Assembly (NCBI GenBank): GCA_002179805.1
Contig: NAVB01002124.1
Location: forward strand, 1 to 12,561
Source of the DNA: Acanthamoeba lenticulata
Lineage: Eukaryota > Discosea > Longamoebia > Acanthamoebidae
DNA: 12,561 bases
Direction of reading: 5' to 3'
Shown: positions 1 through 7,721 of the stretch, piece after piece
Layout: every line of letters begins with the position of its first letter
How positions within the stretch are numbered: the first letter of the stretch is position 1
Program-made: the position numbers and the translations under genes
The notes under the pieces: model-generated
Told to the model about the DNA's origin: nothing
The model's database searches: none
Seen by the model: the letters and a program-made list of their open reading frames with translations, nothing else

Positions 1-55
1 CTTTTCTTTTCTTTTATTTTCTTTTCTTTTATTTTCTTTTCTTTTATTTTCTTTT
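1..55 (+). repeat. Pyrimidine-rich short tandem repeat in intron end
   Basis: Seen directly: an imperfect 15-base unit made of CTTTT, CTTTT and ATTTT repeats about three times, followed by more T/C-rich sequence up to the CAG at 86-88. It lies just upstream of the first visible aminotransferase exon, so it most simply forms the polypyrimidine part of an intron whose 5' end is outside the window. Confidence 0.7.
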
Positions 56-88
56 CATTTCATTTTTTTGCTCATGTCGTGATCGCAG

Positions 89-1261
89 GGTTATCGCCTT
101 CGCGCCCTCGTATGAAGCGTTCGAGAACGTGCCTCCGCTGGTCACCGGCCGGCCGGCCATCATCCTCCCCACCGACGATGACTTCTTGCCCGACGGTATT
201 TTCTGAGCACCTAACTGTGATGGTCATGATGGACTGTGCTGGCTGACCTGAGAATGTGACGTCTTCCGCCTCCTTAAGTGGACGCGCTGGCGCGGGTCCT
301 GGCGACGGACCCGACCATTGGGGCCGTCATCATCAACTCGCCCAACAACCCGACTGGCGTGGTCTATCCGCCGGACCTCATTGCGCGCCTGGCCGCCGCG
401 CTGGCGCGCCACCCGGAAGTGGCCGTCATCTCTGACGAAAGCTATCGCACCATCCTCTATAGCGACGACGACAACGACGACCATGAGGACAAGGAGGCGC
501 AGCGCTATGTGAGCATCGCGCACCACCTGCCGGAGCAGACGCTGGTCGTCGGTGGCATCTCGAAGGAGCTCAGCGCCACGGGTCTCCGCCTCGGCTGGGT
601 GGCCGGCCCCGCCCACATCATCCGCGTGATCGCCAACGTCAACGGCAACGCCACATCCTGCGTCAACCTGCCTCTCCAGGTCGGCCTCGCTCGCTTCCTC
701 CGGTGCGCTGCGCCTCCGCCCGTCTTCCCGAGCGTGTCGTCCCACGTGCTGACGCAAACCACAACAGAGAGGAGAAGGACATGGAGTGCCGGCGGGCGAT
801 CCGAAAGCAGCTGCGAGCTCGACGCGACGTCGCGCTCAGCCTGTTCTCGTCCCTTCCCGCCCTCCGCCGCTGTACGCACGCCTCTCTTCCTTGCCGCATG
901 ACACGGGGCAGGCCTGACAGTACGACTCGACACGCGCGCGGCAGGTAAGCTGGCCCCGAGCCACGGCGCGTTCTACCTGTTCCCCGACATCACGGCCTTC
1001 CTAGGCTGCCGCCTCCCGCCTCGGTCGGTCAACGACAACGTCGACGACGATAACGGCGACGGCCAGGACAGGTGGGTGCGGACCGACGTGGAGCTGGCAA
1101 ACTACCTGGTGCAGGCGGCGCGCGTGGTAGCGCTGCCTGGTAGCGCGTTCCAGCGGGCGGGCCACTTGCGCGTATGCTATGCGCGTGATGAGGCCACGCT
1201 CCGCACGGGTCTACACGCCATGAACACCGCTCTTGCCGCCCTCCGCCCGCTCGCCGGTTGA
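89..1261 (+). CDS. PLP-dependent aminotransferase, class I/II (5' partial)
   Basis: Exons 89-195, 279-679, 772-871 and 945-1261; the N-terminus is outside the window. It would catalyse PLP-dependent transfer of an amino group between an amino acid and a 2-oxo acid; the substrate cannot be read from sequence. Fold-type I landmarks appear in order: SPNNPTG, DESYRTILY (the Asp that contacts the PLP ring nitrogen and a Tyr), GGISKELSATGLRLGW (the PLP-binding Lys in SK, then the phosphate-binding Arg), a GAFYLFPDI segment, and LRVCYA carrying the C-terminal carboxylate-binding Arg. Junctions keep phase: 195/279 splits GTG, 679/772 is phase 0, 871/945 splits TGT. The 679/772 junction (donor GTCGGC, acceptor GAGAG) is the weakest. 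Two acidic Asp/Asn-rich loops (about 460-500 and 1030-1070) look like lineage insertions. The stop at 1259-1261 faces the ubiquitin-like gene end about 100 bases away. Confidence 0.88.
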
Positions 1262-1328
1262 TGAGAAAAGCCTTCCTTGTGGAGGAATCCACCGCATGCT
1301 AACCATAAACTTTACAGGAAGACGCTTC

Positions 1329-1334
1329 TTTATT
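1329..1334 (-). promoter_or_regulatory. Polyadenylation signal AATAAA (minus-strand ubiquitin-like gene)
   Basis: AATAAA read on the minus strand, about 30 bases after the predicted TAA at 1363-1365. The surrounding TTCAATAAAG is also present after the plus-strand paralogue, which supports both 3' ends. Confidence 0.65.
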
Positions 1335-1362
1335 GAACGTACAACCACAGGTACATACTTCT

Positions 1363-1760
1363 TTAATCTGGACAGGAGAAGGGTTAGCAAAGGAAGAGCC
1401 TTTCTGAAAGAGCAACGACGTACCGCCACGAAGACGAAGGAGCAGGTCGATGACGCTATGCTTCTGGAGGTTGTAGTCTGCGAGAGTACGGCCGTCCTCC
1501 AGCTGCTTGCCGGCGAAGATAAGGCGCTGTTGGTCCGGGGGGATGCCCTGCGTGTCCTGGATCTTCTGCTTCACGTTCTCGATCGTGTCGGATGACTCCA
1601 CCTCAAGGACGAGGAAGCGTCGCCCCTTCACGACGACCACGTCGCCCTTTTCCTCGACCTTCTCCACTTGGCGTGCGTCATAGAGGTGCTTGACTTGGTT
1701 GTAAAGGGCCTTATTGACCTCGTACGTGGTCGACAGGAGCGTCACCACGAAGATCAACAT
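1363..1760 (-). CDS. Ubiquitin-like protein with N-terminal half ubiquitin fold, copy A
   Basis: Exons 1760-1424 and 1367-1363, giving 113 residues. ATG 1760 is chosen because MLIFVV matches the start of ubiquitin and the upstream frame has no earlier ATG. Residues 38-113 align without gaps to all 76 residues of ubiquitin and are near-identical to it over 53-68 and 72-97, with the lysines equivalent to K27, K29, K48 and K63 kept. Residues 1-37 look like a second, truncated ubiquitin start (strand MLIFVVTLL, strand TTYEV, helix with VKHLYD). The usual LRLRGG end is altered: a 56-nt intron (1423-1368; GTACGT donor, GCTAAC branch-like site, TGTCCAG acceptor) splits the last codon, giving LRLRGD then TAA. 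The His equivalent to ubiquitin H68 is Asp. It is probably a ubiquitin-fold modifier or a non-conjugated regulator. Unspliced RNA would read RGG plus a tail ending at about 1299. Confidence 0.82.
1368..1423 (-). other. Terminal 56-nt intron deciding GD versus GG ending
   Basis: Donor GTACGT, a GCTAAC branch-like motif 17 bases before the end, and a CTCCTGTCCAG acceptor. The exon before it ends GGC G; the exon after begins AT TAA, so splicing encodes Gly-Asp-stop. If the intron is kept, the frame reads Gly-Gly-Thr and continues. The paralogue has an intron at the same codon and phase. Confidence 0.75.
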
Positions 1761-2086
1761 GTTGTTGTTCTGTTCACGTCCCGTTCTTTGCACGTCCTCT
1801 TCTCTTACACGGAAGCAATTATTATTAGAATTTACAGCCTTATTAATTTCTTATCAAACGTTTAGCGAGCGTTCTTCTAGGAAGAGAAAATCTCGGCAGG
1901 AAGCTGCTTAGGCACAGCTTGGCCCAGCGACTGCACACAACAGCAAAGCGCAACATGTTGATCTTCGTGGTGAAGCTAACTTCCGGCACGTACGAGGTGG
2001 ACAAGGCCCTTTACGACGAAGTCAAGCACCTCTATGACGCGCGCCAAGTGGAGAAGGTCGAGGAAAAGGGCGACGTGGTCGTCTTG
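1629..2086. repeat. Inverted repeat: 5' parts of the two ubiquitin-like genes
   Basis: The arms are 1629-1760 and 1955-2086. They encode residues 1-44 of both paralogues in opposite directions. Long runs are identical at the DNA level, for example the stretch encoding residues 23-43, where all amino acids match. The coding similarity drops beyond residue 48. The 194 bases between the arms hold both 5' regions. Confidence 0.85.
1761..1954. promoter_or_regulatory. Divergent promoter region between ubiquitin-like paralogues
   Basis: The gap between the two start codons is 194 bases and must hold both 5' UTRs and promoters. The centre (about 1815-1860) is AT-rich (TTATTATTAGAATT, TTATTAATTTC) between GC-richer flanks. 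No clear TATAAA was seen. Both genes share CAACATGTTG around the ATG. That it acts as a shared bidirectional promoter is inferred from layout only. Confidence 0.55.
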
Positions 2087-2426
2087 CGGGGGCGGCATTT
2101 CATGCACCTTGACGTGGACTCAACAATGACTGTCCACGAAATCAAGGAGTACATACAGCTACTTGGCGGTACGAGTCTTTTACTCTCTTATTTCATGTTT
2201 CAACCACCTTTTATTCAGATTTAAATTGTGCACAGGTATCCCGCCAGACCAGCAACGCTTCATTTTCAAGGGCAAGCAGCTCGAAGATAGCCGTTCGCTT
2301 GCTGACTACAACGTCCAGAAACATGACGTTATCGACTTGGTCCTGCGCCTGCGCGGAGGTACGTTGCTCTGGCCCGTTCACCGGTGTCCGCTCGTGCTCA
2401 CCCGGGGTTGTCTTTCATCAGATTGA
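1955..2426 (+). CDS. Ubiquitin-like protein with N-terminal half ubiquitin fold, copy B
   Basis: Exons 1955-2168, 2236-2358 and 2422-2426 give 113 residues, the same length as copy A. By hand count 39 of 48 N-terminal residues and 43 of the remaining 65 match copy A. Residues 1-37 form the extra half fold ([15 protein letters not shown], helix VKHLYD). Residues 38-113 form a full-length ubiquitin-like domain with [19 protein letters not shown] and LRLRG, less like ubiquitin in the helix (VHEIKEYIQ) than copy A. Intron 1 (67 nt) splits Gly72, equivalent to ubiquitin G35, and is absent from copy A. Intron 2 (63 nt, GTACGT...TCATCAG) splits the last codon so the product ends LRLRGD then TGA. Keeping intron 2 stays in frame and gives RGG plus about 17 residues ending at the same TGA. 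The Lys equivalents of K48 and K63 are present. Confidence 0.82.
2359..2421 (+). other. Terminal 63-nt intron, frame-preserving, at the Gly-Gly codon
   Basis: Donor GTACGT and acceptor TTTCATCAG. The length is a multiple of three and the intron has no in-frame stop. Spliced RNA encodes LRLRGD; retained RNA encodes [10 protein letters not shown] and onward to the same stop at 2424-2426. Confidence 0.72.
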
Positions 2427-2469
2427 TAGGGTGCACCTCGCGAAACCTTTTACATGTACTTGTGCATTC

Positions 2470-2475
2470 AATAAA
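2470..2475 (+). promoter_or_regulatory. Polyadenylation signal AATAAA (plus-strand ubiquitin-like gene)
   Basis: AATAAA within TTCAATAAAG, 44 bases after the TGA. The preceding TGTACTTGTG resembles the same region of copy A. Confidence 0.65.
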
Positions 2476-3053
2476 GCGAACTCTACGTTCTGCAAAGAAC
2501 CTGGTCACGTGAGGTGAGTGGTGAAGTCGAGGTTCCTCCAGAGTGGCAAGGGCCAGCCTCGGCAGGTGAACGAGGACGGATCTCATAGGGCTGAAGCGCA
2601 GCCGCACAGCGTCTTCACGTTGCTGGCCAGCTCACGATGTGCACCATGTGGGCACCCCTTGCAAAATCCGGCACGAAGCGTTCTGCAGCGTGGTGCAGAG
2701 TCCCTCGTTCAGTGCTGGTGGGGTGCACTGTGGCCTGCGCCCTTTCTGTCCAGGTGACGTTCAAAGCGTAGTCTTCCCACGACGTCTTACTCTTTTGGTT
2801 CTTTATCCTCGAAAACGCATGATGCGGAGGAACTCTACGTGTGCGTTAGCAGTCAAACAGGTTATTTGTTGCGGACTTCGCCTTTTCACCAATTTTTTTC
2901 TTCTCTAATTCTCAAAAAGGGAAAATGAACGATAATTATACTACTTGAACAGAAAAGAGTTGGAAGGGGCACACCACACCGCTGCTGGGGCTGACGTACC
3001 GGCCTGCACTTGAGTGACCCGCAACGTTGAAGGAAGCGCAAGACAAGAGTAAA
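2476..3053. other. Intergenic stretch with no recognised gene
   Basis: About 580 bases between the copy B 3' end and the 2H-phosphoesterase start. Short open frames occur on both strands (for example plus 2518-2757), but none gives a recognisable protein, good splice pattern or domain. The first half is moderately GC-rich; 2860-2960 is AT-rich and is likely the promoter side of the next gene. No tRNA-like fold was spotted by eye. Confidence 0.5.
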
Positions 3054-4651
3054 ATGAATAACAGGAAGGTTGTTACGAGTGCCATCATTGTGTCGCCGCC
3101 CAAGGAAACGTGGGGCCCCATCCAGGACATCAGGTTGAAGTTCGATAAGGCCTACAAGCGCTGGATGCCCCACATCAACCTCATCTACCCCTTCTACCCT
3201 GGTTCGTTACTTAGCGCCGCCCACTTATTTTATTTATTTTAGTTTATTTTATTTTTAAAGTTGTCTTTTCTGATGTTGTCGTTTATGATTGTGTTGCCGG
3301 GCACGTTTATTTATGTTCTCATTTGCTCCCCCAACATCACACCAGCTGCTCAGTTCGCTTCGGTGCTTCCGGCGCTCCAGGAGGGCCTCGCAGGGCTCGC
3401 GCCCTTCACAGTCCGCTTCGACAAGTTCGACTACTTTGAGCATGGCGCCTCCAGCTGTACCCTCTTCCTCAGCCCCACCGTCCAGGTTTAGTCCCACGCC
3501 CTTTTGTTTGCGCGCGCGCGTGTGTCCTGCCGTGACGACCTGCTGACACCTCCCGCGCGTGCCGCACAGCCCCCGAACGCGCTGCGCGACCTGCAGGCGG
3601 CGCTGGAGCGCGTCTTCCCCGACTGCACGGACCAGTCGTCCAAGAGCACCGATGGCTTCCACGCTCACCTCACCGTTGGCCAGTTCCGTGGCAAGGTGGG
3701 CCTCGTCCTTGCTCTTCTTCTCATCTTCATTGTTGTCGACACTGTCGTTGTGGGCTGACGAGCGCGTGGGCTCCTTGCAGGCGATGACAGAGCGCAAGAA
3801 GGCTGAGCTAATGCAGTCCTGGAAGCCCATCGAGTGGCGCGTGGACCACGTCCAGCTGATCAGCCGCAACAGCACCGACCCGTTCGAGGTCCTCCACACG
3901 GTGCCACTCGGCAGCGGCTCCGCCTCGCGCCGGCAGCAGTCTCAGCAGCAGCCTCAGCAGGCGCAGCTGCAGCTGCCACGGCCTCAGCTGGCGCCAATCG
4001 CAGCAACGGGGGCGGCCAAGCGTGGGCCGGCTCAGCCCGGTGAGGCCGAGTCAATCGTGCTCGGCCGCCTGGCGCAGTGGATCGCGCAAAATGGCGCCAG
4101 CGCGCGCGCGGGCAACCTGCCCAAGACCCGCGCCAAGCTGCGCGCAGCCATCCGACCCATGTGCGCAGTCAAGGTGCAGTACGTCGACGTGAACGAGGCG
4201 CTGCGGCAGCTGCGCGAGGAGGATCTCGTCCAAGTCGTTGGCGCCGAGAGCCCGACGGCCAAGGTGGCTTTCCCCAAAAAGCGGGCGCAGCTCAGCGGCG
4301 ACGAGCTGCAGAGCACCAACGCTTACATCGCCCGCGACTCCTACCGCCTGGCCAACGAGGCGCGCAAGGACCCAATCAAGCTGGTGCCGATTTCAATACT
4401 TTATGGTTGTGTTTTTCGATTTACTTTCTCATTTTTACAACGTTGTACATTAACAGGTGATGGCGAGATGCCGTGAATGGGTGGAGTCGCCGTTGAACAC
4501 GCCTACGACCCTCGAGGCACTGCGTAACTCGCTGCGACAGCTGTGCATTATGAAGGAGGAGGTGGAGGCAGATCAGGCCGTCAAGCTGCTCGAGGCCCGG
4601 AACATCATCAGCGTAGACTATGACGATAAGGTCACCTACGCCTCGGCCTAG
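3054..4651 (+). CDS. 2H phosphoesterase (LigT/2'-5' RNA ligase-like) with tandem winged-helix-like repeats
   Basis: Exons 3054-3201, 3346-3485, 3570-3695, 3781-4383 and 4457-4651 make 403 residues. Residues 1-175 look like a 2H phosphoesterase: the first motif region is PHINLIYPF (H40-I-N42), the second is HAHLTVGQF (H129-L-T131). Family members act on 2'-5' or cyclic phosphodiester bonds in RNA ends; the exact substrate is unknown. A Gln-rich linker lies at 190-207. Two related segments follow, 229-301 and 340-401, each with an RxxxW(I/V) helix, a middle basic/Leu helix, a K-x-(E/Q)-V/Y stretch, an A-x-x-x-L helix and a hydrophobic D-L-V / N-I-I wing followed by a K-V strand. They look like tandem winged helices, possibly nucleic-acid binding (inference). 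ATG 3054 is the first in frame. All junctions keep phase. Intron 4 (4384-4456) has an unusual GTGCCG donor. The next gene begins 134 bases downstream. Confidence 0.8.
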
Positions 4652-4725
4652 ACACCCCAGTCCCCACCTCACGTCGTCTGCTCTACGTGTCGACACAAAA
4701 ATAGAAAACAAAAAGAGAAAAAAAG

Positions 4726-4731
4726 AATAAA
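4726..4731 (+). promoter_or_regulatory. Polyadenylation signal AATAAA (2H phosphoesterase gene)
   Basis: AATAAA in an A-rich tract 75 bases after the TAG at 4649-4651 and only 55 bases before the next start codon, so the 3' end of this gene and the 5' region of the next are packed together. Confidence 0.55.
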
Positions 4732-4785
4732 AAGAGAAAAACACAGTTGTCCGGATTTGCAACTCAAATTGTGGCAGAGGGAGAG

Positions 4786-7522
4786 ATGATGGGGCATAGA
4801 GTGGTTGCAAGCGGTGGATCGCGTGAGCTTCTCCTCCAGTCCAGACAGGTACGTTCCGGTTTACGTGCATGCTCAAATACTCCCTCATCTCATCGTTTCA
4901 TTTCTTGGAAAATTGCACACGATTGCCGCCTTCCCTTGAGCAGAACACGCGCAGCTGCACGCTCTTTTCACACCTGCATGCGCTGGCGCCGGGCCGCCGG
5001 GCGGCATCGTCCTCGGCCTTTGCCGAAACGGTCAAGAACGGCCCAGGCCTTGCCGACTTCATTCGCTCATCCTCTGCCAAGCCGGCCGATGTCGCCGATG
5101 TTGAGCTTGACCTGCCCACCTCCTTCCCTCGTCATCTCCTCGACGTTCATCCAGACGCCCGTACTCGCCCTTTTCTTTAAATACTTTTTATTTTTGCGTT
5201 ATTAAAATAATTCAAAAATTATTACACGCAGCCAAGCGTAAGGTGTTCGTGGAGACCTACGGCTGCCAGATGAACGCGTCAGACTCGGAGATCGTCACTT
5301 CCATCATGCTCAAGGCCGGCTACGAGGCCACTGCCGACCTCGAGGACGTACGAGAGCTCTCCTGTGGTCTTGTTGTGTTTCGCCAAACAGGACTCTCACG
5401 GGCTATGAACGCGCGCGTGTGGCACCGCGTCGTTCGTGAACGCGCGCGTGTGTGTGCAGGCTGACGTGATCCTCGTCAACACATGCGCCATCCGCGACAA
5501 CGCCGAGCGCAAGGTCTGGGACCGGCTCAACCACTTTCGCAACATGAAGCGCGCCAACAAGCGCGTACGCGCCCCTCCCCGCGTGTGCACACACACACGC
5601 GTGTGTGCGGTCACGTGTGTATTTCTCAACCGTGTGTGTGTGTGTGTGTGGCTCTCGAGCAGAGCAAGCGGGTCGTGGGCGTGCTCGGGTGCATGGCCGA
5701 GCGGCTCAAGGCGCGCCTGCTCGAGTCCGACAAGCTGGTGGACCTCGTCGTCGGGCCCGACGCCTACCGCGCGCTGCCGTCGCTGCTGGCCGAGGTCGAG
5801 AGCGGCGGCCAGACGGCCATGAACGTCCAACTCTCGCTCGAGGAGACCTACGCCGACATCACGCCCGTCCGCACCGCCTCCAACAACCTCTCGGCCTTCT
5901 TGTACGTCTTCATCCTCTTCCTCTTCATCATCATCGTCATGAAGAAGAAGACGACGACGACAATGATGTTGATGGCGATGATGACGATGGGACAGGTCGA
6001 TCATGCGCGGCTGCAACAACATGTGCTCGTATTGCATCGTGCCGTTCACGCGGGGCCGCGAGCGCTCGCGCCCGATCGCGTCCATCCTGGACGAGGTGCG
6101 CCAGCTGTCCGACCAGGGCGTGCGGGAGGTGACGCTGCTGGGCCAGAACGTCAACTCCTACAACGACCTCTCCGACCAAGGCCTCGACCCGGCCGACGTC
6201 CTCTCCCCTGACCAGCTCCTCAGCAAGTACGCCCTTTTTCATTTAAATTTAATCTTGAGATTAAATTTTGCTTATTTTATGAATTATTTGTGTGAAATAC
6301 TAAGTAATTAAAATATTATTTTGATTTAATTTTAAAAATTAAATAAAAGGGGCTTCGGGAGCATGGTGAAGCCGAACCCGCGGGGCTTGCGGTTCACGCA
6401 GCTCATGGACCAGGTCTCGCGGATCGACCCGGAGATGCGGATCCGCTTCACGAGCCCGCACCCCAAGGACTTCCCCGACGACGTGCGTCCTCTTGTCTTG
6501 TGTCTTCCTGCGTGGGAACTGACGTGGGCTGGGCTGGACAGCTGCTGCACCTGATCGCCGAGCGGCCCAATCTGTGTAACGCGGTACACATCCCGGCGCA
6601 GAGCGGCAACTCGGAGGTGCTCCACAACATGCGGCGCTTCTACACGCGCGAGGCCTACCTCGACCTCATCCGCCGCATGCGCCAAGTCATCCCCAGTACG
6701 CCCGCGGCCATGCATTTATGGCTTCGGCCACGGCCACGGCCACGGCCACGGCCACGGTCGCGCGCTCTGCTCACGCTCGCGAATGGGGGGGGGGCAGACG
6801 TCGGGCTGTCGAGCGACTTCATCTCGGGCTTCTGCGGGGAGACCGAGGAGCAGCACCAGGACACGCTGTCGCTCCTGCGCGAGGTCCGGTTCGACCAGGC
6901 CTTCATGTTTGCCTACTCCATGCGCGAGAAGACCCGCGCCCACCGCGCCCTTGAGTTCGTCCTCCTCTCTGTCCTCTTGTTTTCTTGTCCTTGTCGCTCA
7001 CGCACGGACGGATGCACGCGCGCAGGGACGACGTGCCGGAGGAGGTCAAGCAGCGACGGCTGAAGGAGGTCATTCAGACCTTCTTTGCCACGCTGGCCGA
7101 GAAGAGCCGCGAGGAGATCGGCCGACGCCACTTGGTCCTCGTCGAAGGCGTACGTCCTCATCCTCATCCTCGTCATCATCATCTTCGTCTTCTTCTTTGC
7201 CGTCGTCGTGTTGCTGCTGCTGACATGTTGGGGCGGAGCGCAGACGAGCCGCCGATCGTCGGGAGACCTCATGGGCCGGACGGACAACAACAAGAAGGTG
7301 GTGTTCCCCGACGCCAAGGTGGCCGCCGAGTATCACCTGCACGAGCACGACAAGAAGGGTGACGACAACAAGCACAAGTCGACGACGACGCCGCGAGTTG
7401 AAGTGCGGCCGGGCGACTACGTGGTGGTGGAGATCGATGACACAACGGGCCTCACCCTCCTCGGCCGCCCGCTCGCGCGGACCTCCCTCACCCGCTTCGC
7501 GCAGCTCTCTTATCTTCATTGA
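4786..7522 (+). CDS. CDK5RAP1: CDK5RAP1-type tRNA methylthiotransferase (MiaB family)
   Basis: Eleven exons: 4786-4848, 4944-5160, 5232-5347, 5460-5564, 5663-5901, 5996-6226, 6350-6482, 6542-6695, 6798-6954, 7026-7149 and 7244-7522; 605 residues, close to the human protein (about 600). The family converts i6A to ms2i6A at tRNA position 37. N-terminal cluster cysteines are C105 (ETYGCQMN), C141 (VNTCAIRDN) and C177 (LGCMAER). The radical-SAM motif is [10 protein letters not shown] (C253, C257, C260), followed by [40 protein letters not shown] and [15 protein letters not shown]-terminal TRAM domain starts near residue 505 (LVLVEG ... GDYVVVEI) and holds a polar His/Lys/Asp-rich insertion. Residues 1-50 are Arg/Ser/Ala-rich with few acids, like a mitochondrial presequence; CDK5RAP1 acts on mitochondrial tRNAs in animals. 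ATG 4786 is followed at once by a second ATG. Nearly all donors are GTACG or close. Confidence 0.93.
5592..5607. repeat. 16-bp perfect palindrome in CA/TG-rich intron
   Basis: CACACACGCGTGTGTG equals its own reverse complement. It lies in intron 4 of the methylthiotransferase gene, next to a GT dinucleotide run at 5632-5650. Alternating purine/pyrimidine sequence of this kind can form Z-DNA or a cruciform; no function is implied. Confidence 0.8.
5632..5650 (+). repeat. (GT)n microsatellite in intron
   Basis: A run of GT dinucleotides shortly before the acceptor at 5661-5662 in the methylthiotransferase gene. Confidence 0.9.
6726..6755 (+). repeat. (GGCCAC)5 hexanucleotide repeat in intron
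   Basis: Five exact GGCCAC units inside intron 8 (6696-6797) of the methylthiotransferase gene, followed by a G run at 6785-6794 before the acceptor. Confidence 0.9.
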
Positions 7523-7588
7523 GAGAACACATGTTGATGTAGAGAGGGCGCACACGATGGTGGTGATGAAGATGCTTTGTGTATTGGA

Positions 7589-7594
7589 AATAAA
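7589..7594 (+). promoter_or_regulatory. Polyadenylation signal AATAAA (methylthiotransferase gene)
   Basis: AATAAA in GGAAATAAAAGG, 66 bases after the TGA at 7520-7522, in the 199-base gap to the converging 8-Cys gene. Confidence 0.6.
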
Positions 7595-7721
7595 AGGAGG
7601 GGATGGTGGTGACGCATGATCATCCGTCACCGCTTTCCACGGCTCCAAAACATGGGCTCGTCCATATGGAGGAGGAGAAAAGAGAAGAAGAAGAGAGCGG
7701 CCGCATGATTCGCGCGCGGGC

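Noticed and set aside
1299..1423. C-terminal Cys-rich tail on copy A ubiquitin-like protein as the main product
   Set aside because: This tail is only read if the terminal intron is kept; the strong splice signals and the matching paralogue structure make it a minor form at most.
5580..5650. CA/TG repeats as a CRISPR-like or regulatory array
   Set aside because: These are simple microsatellites within an intron, with no spacer-repeat structure.
5396..6154. Minus-strand 252-residue frame across the methylthiotransferase gene
   Set aside because: It runs through introns and microsatellites of a clearly conserved gene and contains low-complexity Asp/Glu and His/Thr runs only.
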